From Candidatus Fermentimicrarchaeum limneticum (GTDB lineage: Archaea > Micrarchaeota > Micrarchaeia > Burarchaeales > Fermentimicrarchaeaceae): 64,000 nt of DNA. Both the position numbers and the translations under genes were made by a program. Under the pieces are notes generated by a model, which saw nothing but the letters and a program-made list of their open reading frames with translations, searched no databases and was not told where the DNA came from. Location: contig CP058998.1 in the NCBI GenBank assembly GCA_013426015.1, forward strand, positions 984,142-1,048,141. The letters are read 5' to 3'. Below, one piece after another: positions 1 to 9,600 of this stretch. The stretch's first letter is position 1, and every line of letters begins with the position of its first letter.

Positions 1-1043
1 TTACTGAGAAGAAGGATCTGCCGGTTATCAAAGAACTGCTTGCTAGGGGAGATGTGCTTAGGAGCGCCGAGAGCAAGCACATCTCCTGCTCTCTCACGGA
101 GAAGGGCACGAAGCTTGCAAGCAAGATTTCTTCTATAGACAAGGATGAAGCGGGCAGGTATGTGAACACCCTGTCAAAGGAGGACATTGTAACCGGCAGA
201 TGGAAGGAACTCAAGCTGAGGGAATATGAAGTCAGCATGCCGGTCATGAAATCCCTCCCAGGCAAGAGGCATCCGCTTGACGTCGTGAGGAACAGGATAA
301 GGAAGATATTCATAGAGATGGGCTTCGAGGAAATGGAGGACAGGCTTGTCGAGTCGTCCTTCTGGAACTTCGATGCGTTGTTCCAGCCACAGGACCATCC
401 CGCGAGGGACCTGATGGACACGTTCTACCTCTCGGCACCGGAGAGAATCCCGCTTCCAAGAGACGAGGTTGTTGAAAGGGTGAAGAAGGTTCATGAGGAG
501 AAGTGGAAGTACAAGTGGAGCAGGGAGGTTGCGGAGCAGGCGGTTCTGCGAACGCATGATACTGCCATATCGCCGCAGTACCTGCTGTCGATAAGGAAGG
601 GCGAGAGGAAAGCGCCTGCAAAGTTCTTCACTGTCGGAAGGGTGTACAGGAACGAGGCGACGGATTACAAACATCTGAGCGAGTTCCACCAGGTGGGGGG
701 AATAATCGTATACGAAGGTGCGACCTTCCGGGACCTGCTGGGCTTGCTGAAGGAGTTCTACAGCAAGCTTGGTTTTGAAAAAATAAGGTTCTCGCCGAGC
801 TACTTCCCCTACACAGAACCAAGTTTGGAAGTAGAGGTCTATTACAAGGACAGGAAGCAGTGGCTCGAACTGGGCGGAGCCGGAGTGTTCAGGCCGGAGG
901 TTTGCCTGCCAACATGGGGAAAGTATCCCGTACTGGCATGGGGCCTGAGCCTTGAAAGACCAATCATGCTGATGATGAACATGAAGGACATAAGGCAGTT
1001 CTACAGGAATGACGTTTCATGGCTGAGGGAAGCGAGGGTGTGA
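1..1043 (+). CDS. pheS: Phenylalanyl-tRNA synthetase alpha subunit (5' end outside window)
   Basis: Catalytic subunit of the heterotetrameric PheRS that charges tRNA-Phe. The frame is open from base 3, so the true start lies upstream and about 346 C-terminal residues are visible. Class II synthetase signatures are present: motif 2 around RVYRNEATD with the following HLSEFHQ stretch, and motif 3 around GLSLERP near the C-terminus. The GAGVFRPEV segment is typical of the archaeal/eukaryotic alpha subunit. It overlaps pheT by 25 nt, so the two subunits are probably translationally coupled. Identification is firm; only the N-terminal winged-helix part is unseen. Confidence 0.96.
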   Translation, partial: TEKKDLPVIKELLARGDVLRSAESKHISCSLTEKGTKLASKISSIDKDEAGRYVNTLSKEDIVTGRWKELKLREYEVSMPVMKSLPGKRHPLDVVRNRIRKIFIEMGFEEMEDRLVESSFWNFDALFQPQDHPARDLMDTFYLSAPERIPLPRDEVVERVKKVHEEKWKYKWSREVAEQAVLRTHDTAISPQYLLSIRKGERKAPAKFFTVGRVYRNEATDYKHLSEFHQVGGIIVYEGATFRDLLGLLKEFYSKLGFEKIRFSPSYFPYTEPSLEVEVYYKDRKQWLELGGAGVFRPEVCLPTWGKYPVLAWGLSLERPIMLMMNMKDIRQFYRNDVSWLREARV

Positions 1044-2665
1044 GTTTGGCATCTGTAACATTCTCAAAAAAGGAGCTGGAAGCGCTTGTGGGCAGGAAGC
1101 TCGGTAGCGGTTGCATAGAGACGGCCCTGCCATCGCTCGGGATGCCGATAGAAAATGTCGAGGAGGAGGAAATCTGCGTTGACATAACTCCGAACAGGCC
1201 AGATTTGCTCAGCGTTGAGGGAATTGCAAGAGCACTCGCAGCATTCATCGGGGGTAAAGCAAAGGAGTATGATGCGGAGGAATCCGACGTGAAGCTGCGC
1301 ATAGACAGCTCAGTCCTCTCCATGAGACCCTTCATAGTGGGGGCGGTTGTCAAGGACGTGAAAATTAATGATGAGGTTGTAGAGTCATTGATGCAGCTGC
1401 AGGAGAAACTGCACGAGACGTACGGCAGGAAGAGGAGGAAGGTTTCAATCGGCGTGCACAACTTCGATGCAGTCCAGCCGCCTTTCCTCTACAAGGCAGT
1501 CAAACCCCGCAGCTATTCATTCGTGCCTTTGGGCATGGAGGAGAAGCTGAACCTCTCCCAGATACTCGAGAAGCATCCGAAGGGAAGGGAGTATGGAAGC
1601 ATAATCTCGCATTTCAGCGGGTATCCTCTTCTGGTTGACAGCAAGGAGCAGGTCCTGTCCTTCCCGCCGGTAATCAATGGTGAGCTCACAAGGGTGAACA
1701 GAAACACAAAGAATCTTTTCATAGACGTGACCGGAACTGACGAGAATGCCGTGATGGACGCTCTGAAAATAGTTGCGCTTTCCCTGGTTGACAGGGGAGG
1801 GAAGCTCCACACAGTGGAAGTTGCAGGCAAGAGGAAATTCAAAACTCCTGATTTAAGGGAAAGGGTTGTCGAGCTTCCTGCCGAGAAGATAAATAATATG
1901 CTCGGCACGAATTTCACGCAGGCCCAGCTGTTCAAGCTTCTTGAAAGAATGGGTTATGCAAGAACTGGTGGAAGGCTCAAGGTCCCGTGCTACAGGGTCG
2001 ACATAATGGACTGGGTCGACCTTGCGGAGGATGTTGCGATTGCATATGGCTACAACAGCTTAACCCCATCCCTCCCTAATTTCTTCAGCATCGGCAAGGA
2101 GAAGCGTTCCGAGATTGTGGAGGGCAGGCTGAAGGAACTGCTTGTGGGGCTTGGCTTCAACCAGGCGGTATGCCAGAATCTTATCAGCGAGCGGGAGTGC
2201 TTCGAGAAGGCGCTGCTTCCGGAGAAGCCACACGTGAAAATAAAGAACCCCAAGGTTGAGGAGTACACCATGATGCGCTGCTGGCTGCTTCCATCCCTAC
2301 TGAGCGTCCTTTTCCAGAGCAGACAGGCAGAGCTGCCTATAAAGTTGTTTGAGATTGGCGATGTCCTCTCACTTGACGGCAGTCATGTCACAGAATCCAG
2401 AAGTCTGGCGTGCGCGTTGTACGACTCAAAGGCAACATTCAACGAGATAAAGTCCATGGCAGAAGCCGTAGCCAGAGAAATGGGCTGGAAGGTCGGGATG
2501 AGAGTTGCCGAACACCCGTCATTCATCAAGGGCCGGGCTGCAGAGCTATTCTGCGGGAAGAAAAAAGTAGGTGTGCTTGGCGAGATACACCCGCAGGTGA
2601 TAAACAACTTCGGGCTTGAACAGCCCGTTGCATTGCTGGAGATGGACATCACTTCGTTCTTCTAG
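1019..2665 (+). CDS. pheT: Phenylalanyl-tRNA synthetase beta subunit
   Basis: Beta subunit of PheRS, carrying the B3/B4 editing region and B5 tRNA/DNA-binding-like region. About 548 residues is the usual length of the archaeal/eukaryotic form, much shorter than bacterial PheT. The NRPDLLSVEGIARAL segment near residue 65 is characteristic. The ATG at 1019 lies inside pheS; GTG at 1040 or TTG at 1046, beside the pheS stop, are alternative starts that would place the SKKELEAL segment nearer the N-terminus, as in relatives. The last 17 bases overlap the 3' end of convergent rfcL. Confidence 0.95.
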   Translation: MAEGSEGVSLASVTFSKKELEALVGRKLGSGCIETALPSLGMPIENVEEEEICVDITPNRPDLLSVEGIARALAAFIGGKAKEYDAEESDVKLRIDSSVLSMRPFIVGAVVKDVKINDEVVESLMQLQEKLHETYGRKRRKVSIGVHNFDAVQPPFLYKAVKPRSYSFVPLGMEEKLNLSQILEKHPKGREYGSIISHFSGYPLLVDSKEQVLSFPPVINGELTRVNRNTKNLFIDVTGTDENAVMDALKIVALSLVDRGGKLHTVEVAGKRKFKTPDLRERVVELPAEKINNMLGTNFTQAQLFKLLERMGYARTGGRLKVPCYRVDIMDWVDLAEDVAIAYGYNSLTPSLPNFFSIGKEKRSEIVEGRLKELLVGLGFNQAVCQNLISERECFEKALLPEKPHVKIKNPKVEEYTMMRCWLLPSLLSVLFQSRQAELPIKLFEIGDVLSLDGSHVTESRSLACALYDSKATFNEIKSMAEAVAREMGWKVGMRVAEHPSFIKGRAAELFCGKKKVGVLGEIHPQVINNFGLEQPVALLEMDITSFF

Positions 2666-3869
2666 TCCTTGAAGCAGCCTTCCTCCCTCCGACATACTCC
2701 ATCTCCTCGTCATCGAACCCAAAATACTCCTGAACTCTCTCCACATTCCCGCTCTCCTTGCACAGCAGCTTCAGAAGAGGGATGAAGAGGCTGATCGCAT
2801 CCTTTGATGACACGTGGCACTTCCTACCCACCTTCGTGCCGATGCTTTTCCTCAGTGCTCGTTCCCCCCTGCTGCTCCCCAATGCTCTTATTATCTTCGG
2901 GAATTGGTACTTCACGAACTTATGGTACGGCTCCTCCTTTGCCAAAGCAACACCGGCAGTCGCAAGGTCGCTGGAGTAGCGCAGGAAACCCCAGTACTGC
3001 CGCCTCATGATTCTCCCGTCAAAAACGTCTGCCCTTGACAGCCTTTCGAATGCGTTAGCCACGTCACATCCCTTCTCGTACTCAAGCGGGATGTTCTCCT
3101 CAATCCACCTGACAAACATCTCCCTATCATCAACACCCCACATCACTTCCCTTGCCTCCTTGTACTCCATTGCCTTGAAAACGGCCCTCACAGAATCGAA
3201 GATGTTCCTCTCCCTGTCCCTGTGCCCTATGACTTCCGCAGCACCCACTTCGCCCTCCCCCAGTGCCTGCATGTCGTTTATTGCGGACCGCAAATCACCG
3301 GAGCTGCTACTTGCTATGTTCGTAACAACTTCCTCAGAAACACTGAGCTTCTCATGCTCAGCTATCTTCTTAAGCAGCGAGGCGATTGTTCTCGAATTCA
3401 CCTTCCTCATGGGAAGAACTGTGCAAGCGCTTCTAAGGCTCGCAAGCGCAGGCTTCCAGACATTGTTTGCGGTCAGTATCACGGGCTGGGAGGTGCCTCT
3501 GGCAATCTCAAGAATCGCCTTGCTTCCTCCCCTATCGCTCCTCTGCAGGCCGTCAACCTCATCAATCAGGATGAGCTTCCTACCCCCAAATAACGTATTA
3601 GAGGCAGACGCCTCCCCGACAATCCTCCTGACGCTCTCCTCGTCCCTTAGGTCGCTCGCGTTCATCTCAATCACAGGCCATCCCATGGAAACTGCCAGCG
3701 CATAGGCAAGGGTGCTCTTCCCAACTCCCGGCGAGCCGTGAAGCAGGATGGGCTTGCCCGCCTTGCCTCTTTCCCAGTCCATCGCCCACTTCCTAACCTC
3801 CTCAACAGCTTCGGGATTTCCTGAGAACTGCTCAAGGGTTTTAGGGCGGTACTTGTCATTCCAGAGCAT
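2649..3869 (-). CDS. rfcL: Replication factor C large subunit
   Basis: AAA+ clamp-loader subunit that, with RfcS, loads PCNA onto primed DNA. The N-terminus WNDKYRPKTLEQFSG is the RFC box; Walker A GSPGVGKS is at residues 45-52 and Walker B LIDEVDG at about 101-107. The C-terminal collar region follows to residue 406. The C-terminus is basic (SRTRRTK); I do not see a clear PCNA-interacting QxxLxxF box there, although many archaeal RfcL proteins end with one. It converges on and overlaps pheT by 17 nt. Confidence 0.95.
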   Translation of the reverse strand: MLWNDKYRPKTLEQFSGNPEAVEEVRKWAMDWERGKAGKPILLHGSPGVGKSTLAYALAVSMGWPVIEMNASDLRDEESVRRIVGEASASNTLFGGRKLILIDEVDGLQRSDRGGSKAILEIARGTSQPVILTANNVWKPALASLRSACTVLPMRKVNSRTIASLLKKIAEHEKLSVSEEVVTNIASSSSGDLRSAINDMQALGEGEVGAAEVIGHRDRERNIFDSVRAVFKAMEYKEAREVMWGVDDREMFVRWIEENIPLEYEKGCDVANAFERLSRADVFDGRIMRRQYWGFLRYSSDLATAGVALAKEEPYHKFVKYQFPKIIRALGSSRGERALRKSIGTKVGRKCHVSSKDAISLFIPLLKLLCKESGNVERVQEYFGFDDEEMEYVGGRKAASRTRRTK

Positions 3870-3903
3870 AGGATAATTAAGTTTGAGAGAATATTATATT
3901 TGT

Positions 3904-5076
3904 ATGCTCATTGGCGTTGTAGGCAAGACAAACACCGGCAAGTCAACGTTCTTCGCAGCTTCAACTCTGGTGGATGCGAAGATTGCGCCGTTTCCATTCA
4001 CAACAATAGAGCCAAACCTCGGAAAGGCATATGTCCGCGCGCTATGTCCGTGCAAGGAGCTTGGGGTGAAGTGCGCTCCAAGGAATTCGCTGTGCGAGAA
4101 CGGCACAAGGCTGATCCCGATAGACTTGATAGATGTAGCAGGCCTTGTTCCAGACGCGCATCTGGGGAAGGGGCTGGGCCTTAAGTTTCTGGATGACCTC
4201 CGCACTGCTGACGCGCTGATACAGGTGATAGACGTTTCCGGCACGACAGATTCCGAGGGCAATCCGACGGATTTCTACGACCCGGCGAATGAAATCGTTT
4301 TTCTGGAGGAGGAGATGAGCTACTGGATAGCCGGGATAATAAAGAGGAGCTGGAGCAGGATAAAGGGAAAGGAGCTTGATTCTGTCACAGGTCTCCTGTC
4401 AGGCTTGAAGATGACGCAGGACGAGGTTGACAGGGCAGCCTCCCATCTTTTCCTTGCTGAGGAGGATATCAACTGGAGCGATGACGACATCCTGGCATTC
4501 TCAAGGGAAGTCAGGAAGATTTCAAAGCCGATACTAATAGCAGCGAACAAGATAGACCTGCCAAAAGGCGAGGAGAACTACAATAATCTGAAAGAAAAAT
4601 TCAAGGATAAGATAATCGTTCCAACCTGCGCTGAGGCAGAGCTTGCATTGAGGAAGGCGGACAAACATGGGAGCATACACTATGTGCCCGGAGACAAGGA
4701 TTTCAAAATCCTTGCGTCAGACATGCCTGAGAGGCAGCTTGCTGCGTTGAACTTCATAAAGGAGAAAGTGCTGAAGAAATACGGCGGAACTGGCGTGCAG
4801 GAGCTGATAAACCGGGCCACGTTTGATCTGTTGAACCTCATAGTTGTATACCCTGTCGAGGATGAGGGTAAGTTCGCGGACCACTTCGGGAATGCGCTGC
4901 CCGATGCAGTCCTCCTCAGGAAGGGTTCAATCGCGTTTGATCTGGCTGCGAAGATACATACTGACTTGGCGCAGGGCTTCATATGCGCAGTAAATGCAAG
5001 GACAAGGATGAGGGTGGGAAAGGAGTACGTGCTGAAGAACGGCGATGTGATAAAGGTAGTCTCCTCCGTCAGATAA
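3904..5076 (+). CDS. YchF/Obg-type GTPase with TGS domain
   Basis: Translation-factor-class GTPase of the archaeal YchF-related family (COG0012-like), thought to act with ribosomes or RNA. G1 loop GVVGKTNTGKST lies at residues 4-15, DVAGLV is the G3 region, and ANKIDL the G4 motif. The C-terminal 80 residues, with GSIAFDLAAKIH and a final KNGDVIKV, form a TGS domain. I chose ATG 3904 because the protein then begins MLIGVVGKT; the upstream TTG adds an unlikely extension. An AT-rich element just upstream suggests a leaderless transcript. It is divergent from rfcL. Confidence 0.9.
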   Translation: MLIGVVGKTNTGKSTFFAASTLVDAKIAPFPFTTIEPNLGKAYVRALCPCKELGVKCAPRNSLCENGTRLIPIDLIDVAGLVPDAHLGKGLGLKFLDDLRTADALIQVIDVSGTTDSEGNPTDFYDPANEIVFLEEEMSYWIAGIIKRSWSRIKGKELDSVTGLLSGLKMTQDEVDRAASHLFLAEEDINWSDDDILAFSREVRKISKPILIAANKIDLPKGEENYNNLKEKFKDKIIVPTCAEAELALRKADKHGSIHYVPGDKDFKILASDMPERQLAALNFIKEKVLKKYGGTGVQELINRATFDLLNLIVVYPVEDEGKFADHFGNALPDAVLLRKGSIAFDLAAKIHTDLAQGFICAVNARTRMRVGKEYVLKNGDVIKVVSSVR

Positions 5077-5118
5077 CTTTAAATACCATTTCAATTACTT
5101 TCTTATGGGGTGATATAC

Positions 5119-5427
5119 TTGCCAGCAAAAAACAAAGCTGAAAAACCATCAAAGGAAGGGAATATGATGTACATTTTGATATACTTCTTTACATGGCTGA
5201 GTGGACTGATATTCTACCTGATTGAAAAGGAAGACAAGAAAATCAGGTTCCACGCAATGCAGTCCATACTGCTCGGCGTGGTGATGTTCATAGTCTCCCT
5301 GCCGATGATTACCTTCCCACTGGTTTTCCTGCTATGGTTGTACGGTATATACGTCGGCTACAAGGAGTACACCGGAGAAACAGTCAGGATACCTTATCTG
5401 GCGGAATACGCGGAAAAGTACGCCTGA
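5119..5427 (+). CDS. Small DUF4870/UPF0132-like membrane protein
   Basis: Protein of about 102 residues with a short polar N-terminus followed by two or three hydrophobic helices. The pattern matches the DUF4870/UPF0132 family: an aromatic first helix (YILIYFFTWLSGLIFYLIE), the FHAMQSILLG motif, then a hydrophobic segment ending LYGIYVGYKEYTGE. Function is unknown. TTG 5119 is preferred as start because GGTGAT lies four bases upstream; a GTG at 5110 is the alternative. A TTTAAATA promoter element sits at about 5078-5085. Confidence 0.75.
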   Translation: MPAKNKAEKPSKEGNMMYILIYFFTWLSGLIFYLIEKEDKKIRFHAMQSILLGVVMFIVSLPMITFPLVFLLWLYGIYVGYKEYTGETVRIPYLAEYAEKYA

Positions 5428-5429
5428 TT

Positions 5430-6515
5430 TCATTTTTTAATTTTTATTATTCTCGTTCTTCCCCTTTTCCCTATATTGCCCTTCGCATCCTCGGCACTGA
5501 CGAATCCGAGTGAGCACAGCCTGTCAATGTAATTTCTGACGCTTCTATCGCTGTCCTCCTTGAATTTCTCGTAAAGTTCGCTGCTTGTAACCTCTCCCTT
5601 CTCCTGGATGAACTCGTATACCTCCCTCTCCCTTCCATTCAGCTTCTCGGAAGAGTTCTCCCCCTCGCCAACCTCCTCGAAAGCCTTTCTGACATGCTCC
5701 TCAGCAACCTTCTCGGCGTTCTCCCTCTCCGCAATCTTACCAGCTTTCCACAGGATATTTATCGCCAGTCTTGCGTCACCGTTGTTCTTTGCAGCCCTTG
5801 CAGCGCAGAGCGGTATCACTTCCTCCGAAAGGCTTTCCGGGAAGAATGCAAGCTTCGCCCTGCTCTTCAGTATATCCTTCAGTTCAATCGGCGAGTATTG
5901 CTTGAAAACAAGCTGCTTCTGCACAAGTGAGCTCTTTATCCTCTGGTCAAGTTTTGCAAGGAACTCACGGTTGTTTGTTATAGCAACAATGCCAAAATCA
6001 ACTGAGAAAAGCTCCTTTCCCCTGGCAAGGTCGTACAGCACCTTCTCCTCCCCGTATTGGCTTGCAAACAGTCTGTCAACCTCATCCAGCGCGATAACAG
6101 GAGTCTTCTTCTCCTTCTTCAAAACTTCGCCAATCTTATCGGTTATCTCGTCTGTTGATATACCTCTTCGCGGGACGAATTCCCCAAGCGCATAAGCGAT
6201 GCCGTTGAGTATGGAGTGCCTCGTACTGGATTCCCAGCAGTTCACGTATATTGGTACTACTCTTTGCGAGTACTCCTGCAGTTGTTTCAGCACGTATCTC
6301 ACAGAAGAAGTCTTTCCCGTGCCGCTCGCCCCGAGAATGAGCACATTCTCGCTTTTCTTGCCATCGGCAGCCCCCCTCAATGCATACGCAATCTCCTTTA
6401 TCTGCTCCTCCCTGTGCGGCATCACTTCCGGCAGGTAGTCCGGCATGAGCACTCTCTCATCTCGAAATATCTCCTTCTCTGTCGAAATTTTCCTGAATAT
6501 GTTCTCCACCATCAC
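5430..6515 (-). CDS. cdc6: Orc1/Cdc6 replication initiator
   Basis: AAA+ origin-recognition and helicase-loading protein. Walker A GASGTGKTS is at residues 62-70 and Walker B IALDEVDRLF near 140-150; the C-terminal third is a winged-helix domain with SSELYEKF and a basic end. The length of 361 residues is somewhat short for the family but complete. In many archaea the gene lies beside an origin. The 104-bp upstream spacer is short, and I could not recognise an origin-recognition-box repeat there, so an origin here is unproven. Confidence 0.92.
   Translation of the reverse strand: MMVENIFRKISTEKEIFRDERVLMPDYLPEVMPHREEQIKEIAYALRGAADGKKSENVLILGASGTGKTSSVRYVLKQLQEYSQRVVPIYVNCWESSTRHSILNGIAYALGEFVPRRGISTDEITDKIGEVLKKEKKTPVIALDEVDRLFASQYGEEKVLYDLARGKELFSVDFGIVAITNNREFLAKLDQRIKSSLVQKQLVFKQYSPIELKDILKSRAKLAFFPESLSEEVIPLCAARAAKNNGDARLAINILWKAGKIAERENAEKVAEEHVRKAFEEVGEGENSSEKLNGREREVYEFIQEKGEVTSSELYEKFKEDSDRSVRNYIDRLCSLGFVSAEDAKGNIGKRGRTRIIKIKK
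5431..5448 (+). terminator. T-rich probable terminator
   Basis: Two runs of five to six T with an intervening AA lie immediately after the stop of the small membrane protein gene. Archaeal RNA polymerase often stops at oligo-T without a hairpin. The same bases encode the lysine-rich C-terminus of convergent orc1/cdc6, so coding need could also explain them. Confidence 0.35.
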
Positions 6516-6592
6516 CCATTTATTCGCTTCATGAGGTTAAAAATGTTTAGGTGCATCCCATCCACACATTTACTGGCAAAATACCGATAACC

Positions 6593-6600
6593 TATAAATA
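6593..6600 (+). promoter_or_regulatory. TATA box of the surface protein gene
   Basis: TATAAATA is centred about 24-26 nt before the ATG at 6620, the spacing expected between an archaeal TATA box and the start of a leaderless transcript. No Shine-Dalgarno sequence precedes the ATG, which supports leaderless initiation. Confidence 0.6.
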
Positions 6601-6619
6601 GAGCGTCCAATATAGCTTC

Positions 6620-9600
6620 ATGAAAACCAGAATCCTATTCTTACTCGCTCTTTTGCTCTGCAGCGTTAGTCTGATAAGAGCATCCCCGACCGTGTACAAT
6701 GGTTGCGTGAATATCACCAGTCAGGGGCAGTTCGCTCTTGGGAGTGACATCTCAGGTGCCAACCTAAGCGCCAACCACGCTTTGACAGCTGCATGCATCC
6801 TCATCTCCGAGTCGAATGTGGAGTTGGACTGTCTCGGCCACGTAGTAAGCAACGAGGTTACCGGCCAGACAGTAAGCGGCAATACCACGGGCATCATCAT
6901 GGACAGCGACGATTCGGATCAACTTGTGAACGTCACGGTAAAGAACTGCGGGGTATCAAATTACACGTGGGGCATAACGGCGTACCGCGTCAATGACAGC
7001 GTGATAAGGAACAACTCCGTAAAACTCAGCGAGAACATAGCAATCGAACTTGTCAACAGCACAGGAGTCAACGTTACAAATAACACCGCATACTCAAACC
7101 ACGGGGATGGTTTCTCGCTTTTCTACTCAAATAATAACATACTTGATAACAATACAGCGCGCAACAGCACGTACGGGTTTGCACCGCAGAGCAACTCGGC
7201 GTATAACACCCTGGCAAACAACACAGCTTACAACCTAACGGTAGGCTTTTACCTAACTGATGTATACAACAACACACTCAACAATAATACTGCTAGGAAT
7301 AACACGTGGGGATTCATAGTAAGAGACGACTCCAGCGGCAACAACTTCACAAGCAACACTGCCTACGGTAGCTTTTGGCATGGCTTCCTGGCAGAGGAGT
7401 TTTCCAACAATAACACATTTGCGGATAACACCGCCTACAGCAACTCGTACGAAGGCTTCTATCTGGTTGATTCATCCTCCAACACTCTCACAAACAACAC
7501 TGCGCATGACAACCTGGAAGACGGTTTCCTTGTCGGGAACAGTTCAAGTTACAATACGCTTGCGAATAATACAGCCTACGGCAACGAATACAACGGCTTC
7601 GAGGTATACCTCTCAAGCTACAATACGCTGCAGAACAACACGGCGTACGACAACGTAGTCCATAACGGATTTTCGCTTTACTCCTCGGATTATAACAACC
7701 TTACGGATAACACAGCCTACAACCACACCGGCACTTATAGTGACTGGACGAGCCACGGAAACGGCTTCTACTTAGGAAATTCCTCCAGCAACAACTTCGT
7801 GAACAACACCGCGTACAACAACTCCGAATCAGGTTTCCTACTTATCGACAGTTCAGAATACAATTCCTTCAACAACAACACGGCGATAAACAACACCGAT
7901 GCAGGATTCTATCTTTACTCTGCCAACGACAATTCATTCTCGAACTGCATTGCATACAAAAACCAAAACTACGGTTTTGAGATATATCTGAGCTACGGAA
8001 ACAACATCACCAACAGCTTTGCGCAGGAAAACACGTATTTTGACCTGTATGCGGATCCTCTGTTCTGGGATTACCTTTCGCCTTCTGTAGAAGGCGACAT
8101 ATACTGCAATAACCTGGTGGACAACCTGACAGGCTCAGGCGGCAGGCCGGTAAACTATACAAACACAACAGTGGACTGGAGCGACTTCGAGGCATCCGAG
8201 ATAGTGATGTGCAATGCAGATGGCTCAACTCTTGACAATGTGACAATAAGCGGCTCAGATGATATCAGCAACAACGGAGTTATCATGACTAGGACGGATA
8301 ACGCAGTTATAACAAACTCCAACTCCTCGGAAAACATAATAGGCTTCTTCGCGCTTTACTCAGACTATAACAACTTCACAAGCAATGTGGCAGGCAGCAA
8401 TGCATTCGCAGGCTTTGCTGCATTCCTAAGTGTAAACAACAGCTTCTTCGACAACATTCAATCAGATAGCGTTTACGGAGGTTTCGTGTCCTTAGTGGCG
8501 AATGGCACGACATTTTCCAATAACACTGCATCCAATAATACAGCCGCTGGTTTCCTCATTCAGGAGAGCACGTATAACATGCTCGTAAACAATACCGTGC
8601 GCGGCACTACAGTGATTGGAACCGCAGTGCTGGACGCAAACAACACCGTGATATCCGGTGACCACTACTACGCCAATGATGTAGATCTGTACGTGGGTTC
8701 TAGCGGCGGTCTAGGAATTGCAGATGGATTTCTATCAGACTACCCGTTCTTGCTTGACGTCTACCAAGTTATTTTTGACAACCCAGCCGGAGACTTCACA
8801 AACTATACGAATCTATCGATACACGACATTGTTGACAACAACACGGGCTATACGATAACATGGACTACGCAACCCGTTTCTCTTGGGGAATACAAAATAC
8901 CATTTGAAAACAAAAACATAAACATAGTCAACACCTCAGGTTCGCCAATAATAGACGAGCTGGCTTGGTACTGGACGGACCAGGAGGCATCTGGATATAA
9001 CGAGACCGATTTGCAATTAATGAAGTACGACGATGCCCATGGCTGGCAGTCTGTCCAGAGGCAGACTCTGGACGCAGATACGAATCGAATCTTAGTCGGA
9101 GATCTCATCCGCTTCAGCGTGTTTGTGCTTGTCCAGACCCAGCCATCGCCACTGCCCTCTGGCGGCGGAAGCGGATGCGTGCAAGCAACCATATCAATAG
9201 AGGACAGGATATGCCCCGGCAATTGGGTGGTGCTCAGGCTCACCGACAGTGGAAACGACCCCATACATTCCGGCTACGAGGTTACGCTCACAGGCCCTGA
9301 CAGGACATGGGATTCCAACTATACCAACAAAAATGGCGAGGTTGTTTTCGCAATGCCGCGCAGCGGAACGTATGAAGCAAAAATCACCGGTGCTTACTGT
9401 GGCGAATACTCGTTTGATTACGACATGTGCACCAGCGGATGCCACTCTGATGTCGAATGTTCCGACACACAGTACTGCCAAACCAGCAGCGGGATATGCA
9501 AGCCAGTGGGATGCCCGTGCGGGCAGATTTATGACCAATCATGCCATCCATATGCCTGCTGTGCGAATGCAGACTGCCAGACAGGTTATGCATGCATAGA

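Noticed and set aside
3007-3705. 232-codon plus-strand frame inside rfcL
   Set aside because: Complementary-strand shadow of the clear rfcL coding frame.
6516-6619. Possible replication origin upstream of orc1/cdc6
   Set aside because: The spacer is only 104 bp and I could not find repeated origin-recognition-box-like motifs or a clear unwinding element beyond promoter AT-richness.
6620-8700. Repetitive DNA that might be read as a CRISPR-like or tandem-repeat array
   Set aside because: The repeats are degenerate, in frame, and explained by beta-helix protein repeats; there are no uniform spacers.
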